A stretch of DNA of 64,000 nucleotides from Leptidea sinapis (taxonomy: Eukaryota > Arthropoda > Insecta > Lepidoptera > Pieridae): positions 7,874,001 to 7,938,000 of the forward strand of contig NC_066304.1 of the NCBI RefSeq assembly GCF_905404315.1. Direction: 5' to 3'. This document shows, piece by piece, positions 11,145-22,748 of the stretch. A program made the position numbers and the translations under genes. Under the pieces are notes generated by a model. That model saw only the letters and a program-made list of their open reading frames with translations, was not told where the DNA came from and ran no database searches. Every line of letters begins with the position of its first letter. Position 1 is the first letter of the stretch.

Positions 11145-12249
11145 TTATTCATCAAACATTTCACGCTCCATTCTAACAGCACGATCTCTTAAAGTGACGT
11201 ATGAATTAAAATCGGAAAGAATGCCATAATTTTTGAATTTTTTGCGAAATTTGTATTTTTCCTTTAAGATTTTGATAAGAGGCAATTTATACCACTGGGG
11301 ATATTTGCGGTTATTGTAAATTTGTTTAGATGGTATATACTCGTCTCTTAATTTGTATAATGTATCATAAACAAAACTTACAGCTTCCTCAAAAGTTTTA
11401 TTATTAATATGGTATATCCAATCAACCTCATCAAGTTTCTGTTTAATATTATCGTAATCTCCTCGGTTATACTGGTACTTTAAATGTGGAATACTTTCTA
11501 ATGAATGTAGTTCAACAAATTCAGCATAAATTGTTAATACTTTATGGTGGGCATCCTCAGGCACTAGAGGGCTGGTTGACTGAGAGACGGAAACCTCATT
11601 ATTCGATAGTACGAGATCTAATATTTTATTTTCAAAATTATGTTCAAAATTGAGTTATACTGTAAAAGATTGCAAATCGAAAAGTTGTCATTTAATTCAA
11701 ATTGAGAGGTACCTTGTATATTACATGCTTGATATGAACAACCGTCCTCAGATATTTTCCATTCTAAGTTAGGTAAATTAAAGTCCCCTAATACAAAAAA
11801 TTTGTCGGAAGGATGATTCATTACAATATTTGTTAGATTTGATGCGAATGTCGACGTCTGTACTGTGAAAGAGTTCCCTAAATTTTGATTACACATATAA
11901 ACTACACATATGTGCATTTTATAGGTCACCCGCGGCTTACGATGCTGTAGACATATAGTTACCCATAGATCTTCAGCAGAAGAATTCCAGTCATCCTTTA
12001 TTTCAGTAGCAAGCTCCCGACGCACTGCAATTAGAACTCCGCCTCCTAGTGTTTGTTCCGTCGCTCGGTAGTCGCGATCTCGCCTCCAAACAAGGTATTA
12101 AATAATTCGTTACTATGGATGCTGTCCTTTAACCAAGTCTCAGTAATACAAATAACATCATAGTCGCACAGACTTATATTTCTCAAAAATTGTAAGGTTT
12201 TAGTTCGCAATCCACAAACATTTTGATAAAATATTTTTAACCCTGCCAT
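11145..12249 (-). pseudogene. LINE ORF2 endonuclease region, broken
   Basis: Three consecutive minus-strand frames (12249-12046, 12025-11618, 11564-11145) carry an apurinic-like endonuclease domain. It starts with MAGLKIFYQNVCGLRTKT and DVICITETWLKDSIHSNELF, then FFVLGDFNLPNLEW, the GDFN motif of this domain. Stops and frameshifts separate the pieces. The region leads into the RT frame, with a 153-bp foreign insertion at 10882-11034 between them. The motif order is what a Jockey/CR1-group ORF2 should show. Confidence 0.85.
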
Positions 12250-13214
12250 TTTAAAAATATTAATTTAATAAACTTTATAAATAATTTGTTAATAGTTTTA
12301 AAATTTAAAATAAGCGAAGTATGTTGTTTGTAATAGTGTTGTGTGCGTAACAATGCTAGTAATAGTAATTGACCATTTAATTTGAAATAATAGTATTTGC
12401 ATTTATAATATAGCAAGTTAATAATGATAGATAAAACTTTAAAAGCATAATCAGGAGTAAGTGTTTGATAACTTTGCGGTAAGTAGTAATTGAACCTTGT
12501 ATGACACTTTTTAAAGTACATTTGATAATAATTTAATTTAGAATACGGTTGTCGGCGGGCTGCCGAGTGAAGTGAAGTAAACAATAAGCGACTATAGGCA
12601 ATGCGAGCAATTCAATCGTGTGACGTCGGTAAGACCAGAACAGGTTTCTTATACGATGAGCAGCAGTGTTATTATTACTCGATGCATTTGTTGGACAGAA
12701 AGTATTGAGATTAGTTTTAGCTAAGTAGGACAATAAAGCACAGCTACTATTGTTTGTGCAATTAATGAATGGTAATTGAGTAAAGTGAATAGGAATATAT
12801 AATATAGCAGTGTGCAGACGTATCAGTAAAATTACGTTTATGATCTAACATATGAAAACGATTATGTATAAACAAAGTTTAACGTGTTTACAGTGTAAAG
12901 TTAAAGTTTTCTTAAATCTGATTCTGACCTTACGGTGAGTGTTGGAGATGATGGATTTTTTCTTAAAAAAATCTTGCAACCTTTTACCCATGTATAAGCA
13001 TAATTCTTCTCTTTTGCTAATGTTTTAACTCTGTTTAATAACACTTTATTTTCAATGGTTAAGTGATCATTAACGTATACTCGATTCTCACCACACAAAT
13101 CTAAGTTTTTAGGAGTAATTGTATATTTTCTTGCCGCAGCCACAAAATCTTCTTTTAAGTATGTATTATGCACAGTTACTACAATATTTTTATTTTTTGT
13201 TGAATTTCGCATCG

Positions 13215-13249
13215 GTATTCTCGCCACATTAGCTATGTGGCGAGAATAC
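13215..13249. repeat. Perfect inverted repeat, 15-bp arms with 5-bp spacer, at an ORF1 frame break
   Basis: GTATTCTCGCCACAT, spacer TAGCT, then the exact reverse complement. It sits at the junction between two ORF1 reading frames, so it looks like a local inverted duplication that broke the frame. Confidence 0.92.
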
Positions 13250-13721
13250 GATTGAGTCTTTCGTTAGAGGACACTTTATGAAGTTACCCAATTTATCTAC
13301 GATTGAAAACAGGTTCTCTCCACTGGTGTAAGGTATCCCTTTTATTTCTATATTATTTAAGCGTGAACGCTGTTCTTGGTCGCGGATAGTGTCTTGAATC
13401 TGCTCCATTTGCTTCTGTAGGCGACTAACTTCTTCTTTCGTTTTCAATAACACTTGAACTTCGAGTTCGACTGCTGTTATTTTCTCTGTTAACGTTTCGA
13501 CAGAACTGTGTACGAAATTCATTGATTTCTTAATGTCCGCTATATCTGTCTTCACTGCCATTATGTTAGCAATATCGGCTTGAATTATTTTAACGCTCTC
13601 CATAAGTGCCGGGAGGGCTGATATTTGCTTTGTTAGTAATCTTAGGTCGCGTGATATGCTCTCCATGTCAAGTATCGATGGGGATTTCGTTTCGGCTGAT
13701 TTCGAAGTGGAGACAGTAAGC

Positions 13722-13770
13722 GGTGAAAGAAGGAATACATGGAACATCTCCATGTATTCCTTCTTTCACC
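13722..13770. repeat. Perfect inverted repeat, 22-bp arms with 5-bp spacer, at the other ORF1 frame break
   Basis: The arms 13722-13743 and 13749-13770 are exact reverse complements (the left arm begins GGTGAAAGAAGGAATACAT), separated by ACATC. It lies where the zinc-finger frame and the coiled-coil frame of ORF1 part company. Confidence 0.93.
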
Positions 13771-14008
13771 TAACTTTCTGTATCCCGTTTCCGTGATACC
13801 CGCACAGCTAAAGTCATAACGACCCTGACACGTACTACATAGAACTCCATCTCTGAACTCTGCCTCACACCGTTGACACTTGTACATACTTCAAATATAT
13901 TAGAACAAATCGATTTAATTACTGACACAATTTGTCTGTTAGTGGACAATGACAATACACAATAATAACAAACGCACGTCCGCTCTGTACCACGACTCGA
14001 CGGTATTG

Positions 14009-14176
14009 ATCATTAGGGCTTAGGTTGGGGCTGCACGGCGGATGGTCTAATAATTCTATGTTTTCTTGCTCTAAAAACATTTTTTTGCAACACTCCGTGA
14101 ACGAACTGTTTTTGTTGGGCTTAACTCATTTTCGAACACCCAAACTCGTGACTGGTTTTTTGTTTCGGGTTCGTAC
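14009..14176 (-). pseudogene. Mariner transposase relic, middle fragment
   Basis: This is the minus-strand piece between the two insertions. It starts at the retrovirus insertion site with EPETKNQSRVWVFENELSP and runs to SVAKKM. It then jumps directly to FLEQENIELLDHPPCSPNLS and PND. In intact mariners roughly 85-90 residues separate these blocks, including the second catalytic Asp. An internal deletion near 14085 therefore removed an essential residue, perhaps before the later insertions. The fragment ends at 14009, in the codon before FYPF at 9030. Confidence 0.85.
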
Positions 14177-14374
14177 TATTATATATGCACATATGTAGGC
14201 TTTAATGCAGACATAACATTAGCGTCAGCACTTTAAGATCAAGGCGTCACCTGTTAAAATATAAAGGCAGTCTGTCTCCTTCCGAATCCTGAGCCACGCA
14301 TACATTTCAATTATATTTTCTAGTTCTAAATAAATTTCTTTTTTAAAAGTTCGTTTTTAATATTCCGTCTAACA
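14177..14374 (+). repeat. 5' LTR of the endogenous retrovirus
   Basis: This is a 198-bp direct repeat of 23275-23472, ending CCGTCTAACA. The canonical 5' TG is mutated to TA here (TATTATATATGCAC against TGTTATATATGCAC). I count seven substitutions and no indels between the LTRs. AATAAA lies near 14331. The flanking target duplication is GTAC at 14173-14176 and 23473-23476, the 4 bp typical of Gypsy-type integrases. Confidence 0.95.
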
Positions 14375-14376
14375 AA

Positions 14377-14390
14377 TGGTGGCAGCGCAA
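14377..14390 (+). other. Candidate primer-binding site
   Basis: TGGTGGCAGCGC begins three bases after the LTR and starts with TGG, complementary to a tRNA CCA end. I cannot name the tRNA. Confidence 0.5.
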
Positions 14391-14709
14391 AGGATTTAAA
14401 ATTTTATAAATCCGCGGTAAACGCCTGAAGTGAAAAGTTATAGTGATACCAAAAAGTGCAAAAGTGAAAATAATATCTGTGTTGGTTGGTTTTAATAAGT
14501 GTTTAACAAAATAGTACTAATTCAGAGTACTATACAAATCTTAGTGACCGCCTGAATCCAATGGTTGTGAACTGCTAACAAGCTTCGACCTGCTTATACC
14601 GGATAGAAATAACTATCTACGAGGTGCTTCCCAACATCGCTGAATCTTCTTCTCTTCATCAACGCCGAGTCCTCTGGTACCTAACGATTTACCATAAATT
14701 GTGTCAATT

Positions 14710-15634
14710 ATGACTCGATTTGAATTCGCCGTGAATATCGCCGTGGTCCTGTAAGTCTTCAAATTTTAAAAATTTCAAGTGTGAAAGTGCAAAACCCATA
14801 CTTAGATATTAAATAGACATATTTCCAAAACCACAGTGAAAGTGCAAGGTGTGAGGTCTAATAATACTTTATCCAAAGTTTTTGCATAAATATATTACTA
14901 AAGAGCGTTATTGTCATCTACATTCTAATTTAATTACATCATCTTAGCTTCCGAGAACAGTTTGTCGAGTAGCTTATCGCATCGAATTTATAAACAATCC
15001 GGGTGGCCGTCTATCACACCATAGTACATTTTAAATTTTATAAGTGAATATTTTATTTTATTAAACATGTCGTTAGCACTTTATTCAAATTCATTAGTCC
15101 TTTTGATGGGACACGCGAAATTTAAATTCTTTTATTAATAATTGCAATAATGCTATTGGACTAACACCGGATTCTCAAAAATCGATTTTATTTAAATTCA
15201 TACTTTCTCAACTTGAGGGCAAAGCGGAATTAGCTTAAGGAATTCTACAATGATAATAATGACCAACAGCTTACCCATTTAAACGCGTAGTGGGCTCGCG
15301 AAGGTGTCACGCGAAGCCCTGCAATAAAAATCTCAAATCAAAAAAATATTTTGACACCAATACCACTTTCAAGGCTACACGACAGGGTAACCAGCCCCAA
15401 AACGGAAGCCTAACTCTCAAGGCTACACGACAGGGTAACCAGCCCCAAAACGGAAGCCTAACTCTCAAGGCTACACGACAGGGTAACCAGCCCCAAAGCG
15501 GAAGCCTAACTCTCAAGGCTACACGACAGGGTAACCAGCCCCAAAACGGAAGCCTGAAGTCAAATCCTCTGCATACAATACCTAAAAAAGAAGAAAAAGT
15601 ATTAAAATCTTACAACATTAACACAAATCCATGA
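14710..15634 (+). pseudogene. Retroviral gag, degenerate
   Basis: A gag-like block near 15118-15235 (frame including LTPDSQKSILFKFILSQLEG) is followed by a stop. An open frame at 15290-15634 then holds a four-fold repeat of a 16-residue unit, ATRQGNQPQNGSLTLK-like, and a basic end. The first block resembles the capsid-region helices of errantivirus Gag. Several stops upstream break the frame. No CCHC knuckle is visible; errantivirus Gag often lacks one. The role in living relatives is particle assembly. Confidence 0.65.
15371..15554 (+). repeat. 48-bp tandem repeat, 3.8 copies, within gag
   Basis: Units start at 15371, 15419, 15467 and 15515 (AAGGCTACACGACAGGGTAA...). They are identical except for one base in the third. 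The period is a multiple of three, so the repeat adds 16 residues per unit without changing frame. The last copy is 40 bp. Confidence 0.95.
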
Positions 15635-15639
15635 AAAAA

Positions 15640-16240
15640 TTACTTACCTTATATTGAAATCCAAACTTCTCTCTCCTCAAAACCCTTTCGACTCCTTGTC
15701 GACAGTGGAGCTACAATCAGTCTTATTAAAACGTATATAATAGAAAATATGCCCGAGGTGAATAAAAACATTATAACATTTATTTATTTGGCTTAGGAAA
15801 TACCGACAATCCAATCAATTCGTTAGGTTGTATATCTATCGAAATTAATTCAATAGAACATTATTTCCACCTCATACCTAATTTCGACTTTCCATACGAC
15901 GGTATTATCGGAAATGATTTCCTTTCTTTACATAAAAGTAAAATAGATTATACTTTTAGGGAACTTAGTATTGATGACGTTAAATTCAATTTAAAATTTT
16001 ATAACCCCATTTATACAATTGCGCCTAGAACCGAAACGGTAATAGAATGCTTAGTACATAATCCCGAAATCAAAGAAGGTCTCATTCTAGATCAACATAT
16101 TATGGATTCTCTATTAATCGCTAACTGTATTGTTAAAGTAAAACCTAATTCTAGAATTAGCATACCCGTGGTAAATACATCTGAAAATCAAATAGAGATA
16201 AATTCAGACCTCAAATTAATAATTAATCCTTTAGAGTGAA
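15640..16240 (+). pseudogene. Retroviral protease region
   Basis: The frame carries RLLVDSGATISLI, the aspartic protease active site (DSGA), near 15689-15727. After a frame change it carries DGIIGNDFL (about 15900), the second conserved protease block. In living relatives it cleaves the Gag-Pol polyprotein. Stops occur near 15795 and 16240. The copy is broken. Confidence 0.75.
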
Positions 16241-16312
16241 AATAACTCTATATTTTATTCGAATATTAATGATCAAAATATTTCAGATAGAACTGATAAA
16301 GTTTTAGATCTT

Positions 16313-17464
16313 TTGAGAGTATCCCATTTAAATTGCGAAGAAAGAGACGCTCTGTTTAGTTTATGTTCCACATTCTCTGATATATTTCATTTGCCTAGTG
16401 ATAAGTTAACTTTTACAGAAGGTATTCAGCATGAAATTAAAACATCCTCCTCAATCCCTATACATACAAAATCCTATCGATTCCCTGACATTCACAAAGG
16501 TGAGGTTCAATCACAAATTAACAAAATGCTAGAAGAAGGAATTATTAAGCCTTCAACATCCCCTTGGTCATCTCCAATCAGGGTCGTCCCAAAAAAAATG
16601 GATGCATCCGGAATAAAGAAGTGGCGGGTAGTAATCGACTACCGCAAACTAAATGATATCACAATCGGTGATTCTTATCCTATCCCAAACATATCCGATA
16701 TACTACACCAGTTGGGCAAATGTAAATATTTCAGTACTCTTGATCTCGCGTCGGGCTTCCATCAAATTAAAATGCCGCCCCAGGATGCACCCAAAACAGC
16801 CTTCACAGTTCCACAAGGTCATTTTGAATTCACTAGAATGCCCTTTGGACTAAAAAATGCACATGCAACATTTCAAAGACTTATGAATTCTGCCCTATCT
16901 GGGTTACAAGGTATACAATGCTTTGTCTACTTGGATGACATTGTAATCTACTCCTTCGATCTTGATCGGCACATAAACAACCTCTCTAATGTATTTGACA
17001 GGCTCCGCACCTACGGGTTAAAGTTGCAACCTGACAAGTGCGAATTTCTCCGCAAGGAAGTTTCCTACCTTGGACATATCATTACCGATGACGGGGTAAA
17101 ACCGAACCCAGAGAAAATAAAAGCTGTGGCAGACTTTCCTACACCCCAGTGCCCTAAGGACATAAAGTCCTTCCTTGGATTAGTTTCCTATTATCGCAGG
17201 TTCATTCCTGATATGTCAAAACTAGCTAAACCTTTAACCAATATCCTTAAAAAGGACGTCTCATTTCTATGGAATAATGAACAGGAATTATTTGTTAAAA
17301 AATTAAAAAATTCTCTTATATCCGCACCTGTTCTAGCTTATCCTGATTTCACTAAACCTTTTTTACTTACATGTGATGCGCTTCAAATTTCGCGATATCT
17401 GCTATACTTTCACAACGATCCATTGGCAAAGATCGCCTCATTGCATTTTCTTCAAGAACATTAA
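16313..17464 (+). pseudogene. Retroviral reverse transcriptase (Gypsy type)
   Basis: An open frame of 383 codons holds the Gypsy RT blocks: WSSPIRVVPKKMD, WRVVIDYRKLN, YFSTLDLASGFHQI, FTRMPFGLKNA and the active site YLDDIVIYS (FVYLDD). The connection domain follows (LGLVSYYRRFIP). Near 17385 the frame shifts, within the region leading to RNase H, and terminates at 17462-17464. The enzyme copies genomic RNA to DNA in living relatives. The catalytic Asp pair is present, but the polyprotein frame is interrupted on both sides. Confidence 0.92.
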
Positions 17465-17720
17465 ATAAGGCAGAATGCAATTACAGCGTCACTGAAAAAG
17501 AATGTCTAGCGATCATTTATGGTACTAAAGTTTTCCGTCCCTACCTTTATGGTAGACGATTCAAAATTATAACAGATCACCGATCACTCAAGTGGCTCTT
17601 TAACTGTAAAGACCCGGGCTCCAAGCTCGTTAGATGGAGGCTCAAACTTGAAGAATTTGACTACGAGATTGAATATAAAAAGGGTAAAATAAGCACTAAC
17701 GCAGATGCATTGTCATGATA
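17465..17720 (+). pseudogene. Retroviral RNase H domain fragment
   Basis: Continuing from RT in another frame: NYSVTEKECLAIIYGTKVFR, FKIITDHRSLKWLF and WRLKLEEFDYEI, all hallmarks of Gypsy RNase H, then NADALS followed by a stop at 17716-17718. The N-terminal part of the domain lies in the frameshifted stretch near 17385-17465. In living relatives it degrades the RNA strand of the hybrid. Broken here. Confidence 0.85.
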
Positions 17721-18515
17721 CCCAATTAATCCATTAATTTCTAAAGATCCAACTGATAATGCTGAAGATGAAGTCAGAGATCAAAGACCAAATTCACCCC
17801 CCATCTATCTATCCCTAGTTTGCCAGATCAAAACCTTGAAGATCTATTATCAACAGATTTCGACCCAGCTAATTTGAGTCCTTTAAATTTATCGCCCTCT
17901 GCGATTCCATTCTTTACGTCAGACAATTAACCTCATGAAACTTATTCTGATCCACAACCTTCTACTAGTAACCAAAATCCTGAAAACTTACCTTCACATA
18001 TTCCTAATTACACCGATCTCCTTCAATCTTTACCTGAAAACTTACCTGTATCCGCTAGTCCATTAACTAGCGTCACTAGCCAGATAGCTGAAAATCAAAC
18101 AAATATTAGTGAAGATTATTCCAATTATTTAAAATGTATTAAAGATAAAAACAAGATTTTTAATACATATATAAAAGAGCACAACGAGAGCCTTCTTAAG
18201 AGTTCTGCAAATGTAATTCTTCTTCCAGTATCAATAGATTTTGATGAGTCGAATCCTTACCTTTCTGACTTAATCTCTGCCTCAGAGAATGTCAATGTTG
18301 TAGAAGGAGAACGTGAACTGCATTCGTTTAAAATATCTGAAATCAATGGTAAAATTTACTATTTCCGATTTACTAAAGTTTATTTCTTTGATACTTGTAC
18401 CTACCCTGATATATTTAAAGCATTAAAATCTGCTAGAGACAGTATTCTACTTACCGGCACAATCAATGAGATAGCTATTTCTGACTTTAGGAATTCATTT
18501 GTAAAAATATATAGT

Positions 18516-19590
18516 ATGCTCAGGTATCTTTTTGATGGTACAAATATAACAGCCAATATCCATCACAATAGTATAATATATCCCGTGCCTACAGAAATTA
18601 CAAAAATCTTGAAGGAAAACCACGATATACCAATAGCGGGCCATTTAGGGTCAAACAGAATGTTTAATCGCGTAAAAGAACGTTATTTTTGGAAAAATAT
18701 GAGATCAGACATAGAAAACTATGTAAAAAATTGCAAGTTTTGCCAAACCAATTAAGCCTTAAGAAAAATTAATAAATCACCTATGCAAATCACAACAACA
18801 TCTTCTAGACCTTTCGATAGAATAAGTCTCGATATAGTGGGACCTTTGCCTGAAGCTGGAATTTATAAATTAAATATATAATTACTTTACAAGATGACTT
18901 GACAAAATTTTCTATAGCTTACCCAATATCTAATGCTACGGCTGAAGAATCATCTGCATGTCTCGTTCATTTCATATCTTTATTTGGAATACCTAAGTCA
19001 ATTTTAACAGATCAAGGAACAAACTTTACAGCCGAACTTTTTAAGAAAACTCGTGAATTTTAAAAATCAAGCAGATTTGGTCATCTCCCTATCACCCTCA
19101 GACGCAAGGTGCTCTGGAGGGAAGTTATTCCACTTTAAAAGAATATTTAAAATCTTATATTAACGAAAACCAAACAAATTGGCATAAATATGTATTTACT
19201 ACCATGCTTACATATAATAGTACCGTCCATACAACTACCCAATTTACACCTTTTGAACTTATTTTCGGGCACAAGCCCTACATTCCCGATTCCGTTTTTG
19301 ATTTACGATCTGACGTCACATACCCAGAATATATTAAGATGCTTCACCATCGCCTTAAACTGTCTAGCGAAAAGGCCATACAAAATATAAACTCTTCAAA
19401 AGAAAAGTCAAAACATTATTATGATTTACATACTCGTCCAGTACGATATAAAGTCGGTGAATATGTCTATATTAAAAATCATGTCAATCAAGACTTCGGA
19501 AGGCGCTATCTTCTATATGGAAAGGTCCATATAAGATCGTCAAAATACATGGCAATAACACCTTATCTCTTCTTATAAACCGAAGATATG
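18516..19590 (+). pseudogene. Retroviral integrase, broken into several frames
   Basis: The zinc-binding HHCC domain is seen at about 18600-18755 (H..., GHLGSNRMFNRVKERYFW, CKFCQTN). The core follows in other frames: DIVGPLPEAG (first Asp, about 18830), LTDQGTNFTAELF (second Asp, about 19005), and the region with YHPQTQGALEGS carrying the catalytic Glu (about 19090). A C-terminal open frame runs 19204-19578 with TPFELIFGH and a KVGEYVYIKN-like end. The enzyme inserts the DNA copy and generates the 4-bp duplication. At least three frame breaks make it inactive. Between RNase H and integrase (17720-18515) is a linker with scattered frames. Confidence 0.85.
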
Positions 19591-21176
19591 TAAAGCATCA
19601 TTATGATGAAGTAAAACCTGCATACAACGCGGATAAGTAACTAATTCTTCTTTTAATAATTATTAAGTTAAGTTTATTAATACTTATTTCATTTTATACA
19701 GCTATATTTTACTATATTATATTTTTATCATATACAAAATAATAGGTTTATTTACATAAGCATGATAGTTTAGTTTAGTTTTGTCATTACAGAATGGTTA
19801 ATACAAACTGCGCCATAGCCGCTAGCGAGAATGAGTATATTAAATACATCAAGGAAGGTCCTGGCTTGCTCTTCGACTCAGTGAGCACTCTGAAGCTCAT
19901 AGACGATTATCTTCATATAGTTATTCCGATAGATGTTACTTCTTTTGATCAAAATATTAAGTACACCTAGGATGTTTTAAACATTGTTAAATTACAGTGT
20001 CAGGAAAGTATAGAGATAGAGAGATATTTCCGTCTGTCAAAATATAATGCAACCCTTGGATTCACTCTATAATGATATACTTCGTGACTATAATTCCATA
20101 TCTCATATCATCTCTAGCGAGAGACCCAAAAGATCTGCATGGTTCTCTGGCGTCGGTGTAGTCTTAAAGCATATATTCGGCACCCTTGATGAAGACGATG
20201 CGATAAATTACAATAGAGCAATAGAAACATTGTATGATAACGAGAAACGGTTACAGAATTCGATAAAGAAAACTATTCTAGTTTCGAAATCTGCTATTTC
20301 TAATATTAACCAATCGGTCAATGAAATATTGGAGAATCAATTTAAACTCAATGATACCATTAATAATTTATCTACAAATGTGAGAAATATATCGAATTTA
20401 GTTACTATAGATAGTTTCAAAGTAAAACTAATAAACATTTTAAATTGTCTTCAATCACATTTGTTTACTCTTGCGTTTAAAATTGAAGACTTATTGAATT
20501 CTATTTTATTCATAAAAAGCAATACTTTACATCCATCTGTCTTAACACCCAAGCAATTATATAACGATTTATTAAATGTCTATAAAAATATACCTAAGTA
20601 TAGGGACTTACCTATTAATTTAGATTTAAGTAATATTCATGTTTTGATTAATGTAGCAGATTTAATTTCATATTATTATAATGGTAAACTGATTTTTATT
20701 GTTAAGATTCCATTAGTTAATGCCTTAGATTATAATGTTTATGATACTGTTCCTTTACCTATCCCGCATGAAGTTGATTCATCTTATTCATATGTTTCAT
20801 TATACCTACAGAACGATATCTGGCAATAAATACTGATAAGTCTACATTTACATATTTAAAGGATTTTAATGAGTGTAAAGTTATTTCTCCCAAAGTACAC
20901 ATATGTCAAATAACTAACATATTCTCTGTTCCTGGTAATCCGTCTTGTGAAATAGAAATTATGACAAAAGCTGTATCCAGTATTCCAAATACCTGCCAAA
21001 CTAAATTTATACATGGTGATATAGATATTTGGCATAAACTCAATAATGCTGATTGGATATTTGTAGAATCGAATTTAAATAAAATAACAATAGAATGTAA
21101 TCAGGATGTATTATTTCAAACAACCATTTCAGGAACAGGAAAACTTACCATTCCATATAATTGTACAGCTTATTTT

Positions 21177-21212
21177 TTATTTTTATTTTATTTTATTTTA
21201 TTTTATTTTATT
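21177..21212. repeat. ATTTT microsatellite forming the LINE 3' tail
   Basis: About seven tandem ATTTT units at the 3' end of the minus-strand LINE. Pentamer tails of this kind are made during target-primed reverse transcription. Confidence 0.9.
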
Positions 21213-21452
21213 TGGGACACAAAACAATTACACACTAGATGATTAGAGGAAGAAATAACATAAATAGTACTGAGTGCATAACCAACGACAGTGTCCACGG
21301 GTTACTATTTAAGTGTTAGGTAACAAGAAAGAAAAGTAGTTATTACAAACAGATGTAGCTTACAATATTATTATGATGTTACATATAAGTCTCCAATGAG
21401 AATATTTAATTTCATAACAATGAGATTTAAGTTTAAATTTAATTAAATAACA

Positions 21453-22748
21453 TTAATTAAGTTGATGCTGTTTCAATGTGCTATTAATTGCTGATTTGAA
21501 TTGTCGTTCCGATATACCTAATATGTCAATATCTGGAAAGATTTCATTGTATGTGCTAAATAGGCGTTGCAGAGGCGCGCGTTTGCCGGAGTTGGTTCGA
21601 ATTGGGCTAACTGCAAAAAGGGGACGCTTACGTACACTGCGCTGACATACAACTCTTGGGACCTGGAAGTTTAGATTGTGTACTAAATCACTGCAGTCAT
21701 ATTTGTTGTTACATAATCCATATAATGTTTTAGCCCCAAGAAGTTTCCTTCTGGTCTTTAGGGTCTGTAATTTATATTTTTGTAGCAGATCGGGGTATGA
21801 TAATTTAGATCGGTAACATCTATAATGAGTCGATTTTAGAAATTTACGCTGTAAAGTCTCAATCATATCGATATATTTACTGTACAGAGGATCCCAGACC
21901 TGTACAGCGTATTCAAGTTGAGGACGTATTAGTGATTTGTAAAGTGTTATGTATGTTGTATGTTGTTTAAACTGGCGGGATACGCGCATGACAAATCCAA
22001 ACATCTTATATGCATTGTTTACAATGTTGTTGATGTGCTGGTCTAAATGTAGTTTAGAGTCAAGCTGTATGCCAAGATCACGGACACTGCACATTTTAGC
22101 TAGATTTGAACTGCAAAGGGAATATTGGGAGGTAATAATATTTCTTTTTTTAGAAAACGGTATAGAGTGGCACTTGGGAATGCTCAGGAACAATTTATTA
22201 GCGTTGCAATAGTCGGTGAGTCTATTTAAGTCCTGTTGCAAGAGAATAGTGTCAGAAGGATTTGATATGGTTTTATATATCTTCAGGTCGTCTGCATAAA
22301 GTAAGAATTTTGAATTTAGGAAACATGTGTGAATATCATTAATAAATAGAACTAATAAAAAAGGTCCTAAAATAGATCCCTGAGGAACACCGGATGTTAC
22401 ATTAACAGGTCGAGACTCATAACCACTAATGACGATTTTCTGGGTACGTTTAGTAAGATAGGATGCAAACCAACGAAGCAGGTTGCCTTTTATGCCATTG
22501 TAGGAGATTTTATCCAATAATATTTTGTGGTCAACTTTGTCAAACGCCTTTTGAAAATCTGTGTAAACAGTATCGGTTTGAATATTTTGATCAATGTTAT
22601 GGAAAAGAGAGGTCGTGAATAAAATTAAATTTGTTGTGGTTGATCTTCCCTTGACAAAGCCATGCTGTTGTTCTAATATACTGTTGTGAAGTAGGGGGTA
22701 AATTTTATCATGTACAAGACTCTCAAAGACCTTTGACAAAGATGACAT
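21453..22748 (-). pseudogene. LINE ORF2 reverse transcriptase, C-terminal 431 codons, uninterrupted
   Basis: The frame encodes RT from FESLVHDKIYPLLHNSILEQ through QHGFVKGRSTTTNL, YTDFQKAFDKVDHKILLDKI, TSGVPQGSILGPFLLVLFIN, the active site LLYADDLKIY (YADD) and VRDLGIQLDSKLH, then the thumb and C-terminal region ending near TLKQHQLN. No stop or frameshift breaks it, but the endonuclease and the RT N-terminus are missing, so it cannot support retrotransposition. Its 3' end is about 240 bp before the A-rich tail. The open frame suggests a fairly recent insertion. Confidence 0.9.

Larger units (their letters stand above)
12901..13887 (-). pseudogene. LINE ORF1: PHD-like zinc finger, coiled coil and FP25K-like domain
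   Basis: The minus strand encodes three parts. First is an N-terminal Cys-rich finger beginning MYKCQRCEAEFRDGVLCSTC and continuing to RNTWRC (13887-13755). Next is a long coiled coil (about 13680-13340, LRLLTKQISALPALMESVKI and following heptads). Last is a C-terminal domain (IRDQEQRSRLNNIEIKGIPY, then VARIPMRNSTKNKNIVVTVH and VYVNDHLTIENKVLLNRVKT) of the type shared by LINE ORF1 proteins and baculovirus FP25K. ORF1 proteins bind element RNA. The frame is broken at 13228 and near 13745. Both breaks coincide with perfect inverted duplications, at 13215-13249 and 13722-13770. The domain assignment is from memory of family features. Confidence 0.75.
9031..14008 (-). mobile_element. Nearly full-length LINE (ORF1 + ORF2) inserted into mariner
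   Basis: A minus-strand LINE about 5 kb long. In its own order it has a 5' UTR of about 120 bp (14008-13888), ORF1 (13887-12901), a spacer, ORF2 with an endonuclease (12249-11145) and reverse transcriptase (10850-9331), a 3' UTR, and an A-rich tail visible as ATTTATTTTATTTTTATTTT at 9031-9050. Both outer boundaries are set by the split mariner frame: SPND ends at 14009 and FYPF starts at 9030. ORF1 and the endonuclease are frameshifted, while the RT part is a single open frame of 455 codons. No clean target duplication was found at the junctions. By its RT it belongs to the Jockey/CR1 group. Confidence 0.85.

Noticed and set aside
20380..20387. TGTGAGAA Su(H)-like site
   Set aside because: Lies inside the decayed retroviral env; chance match.
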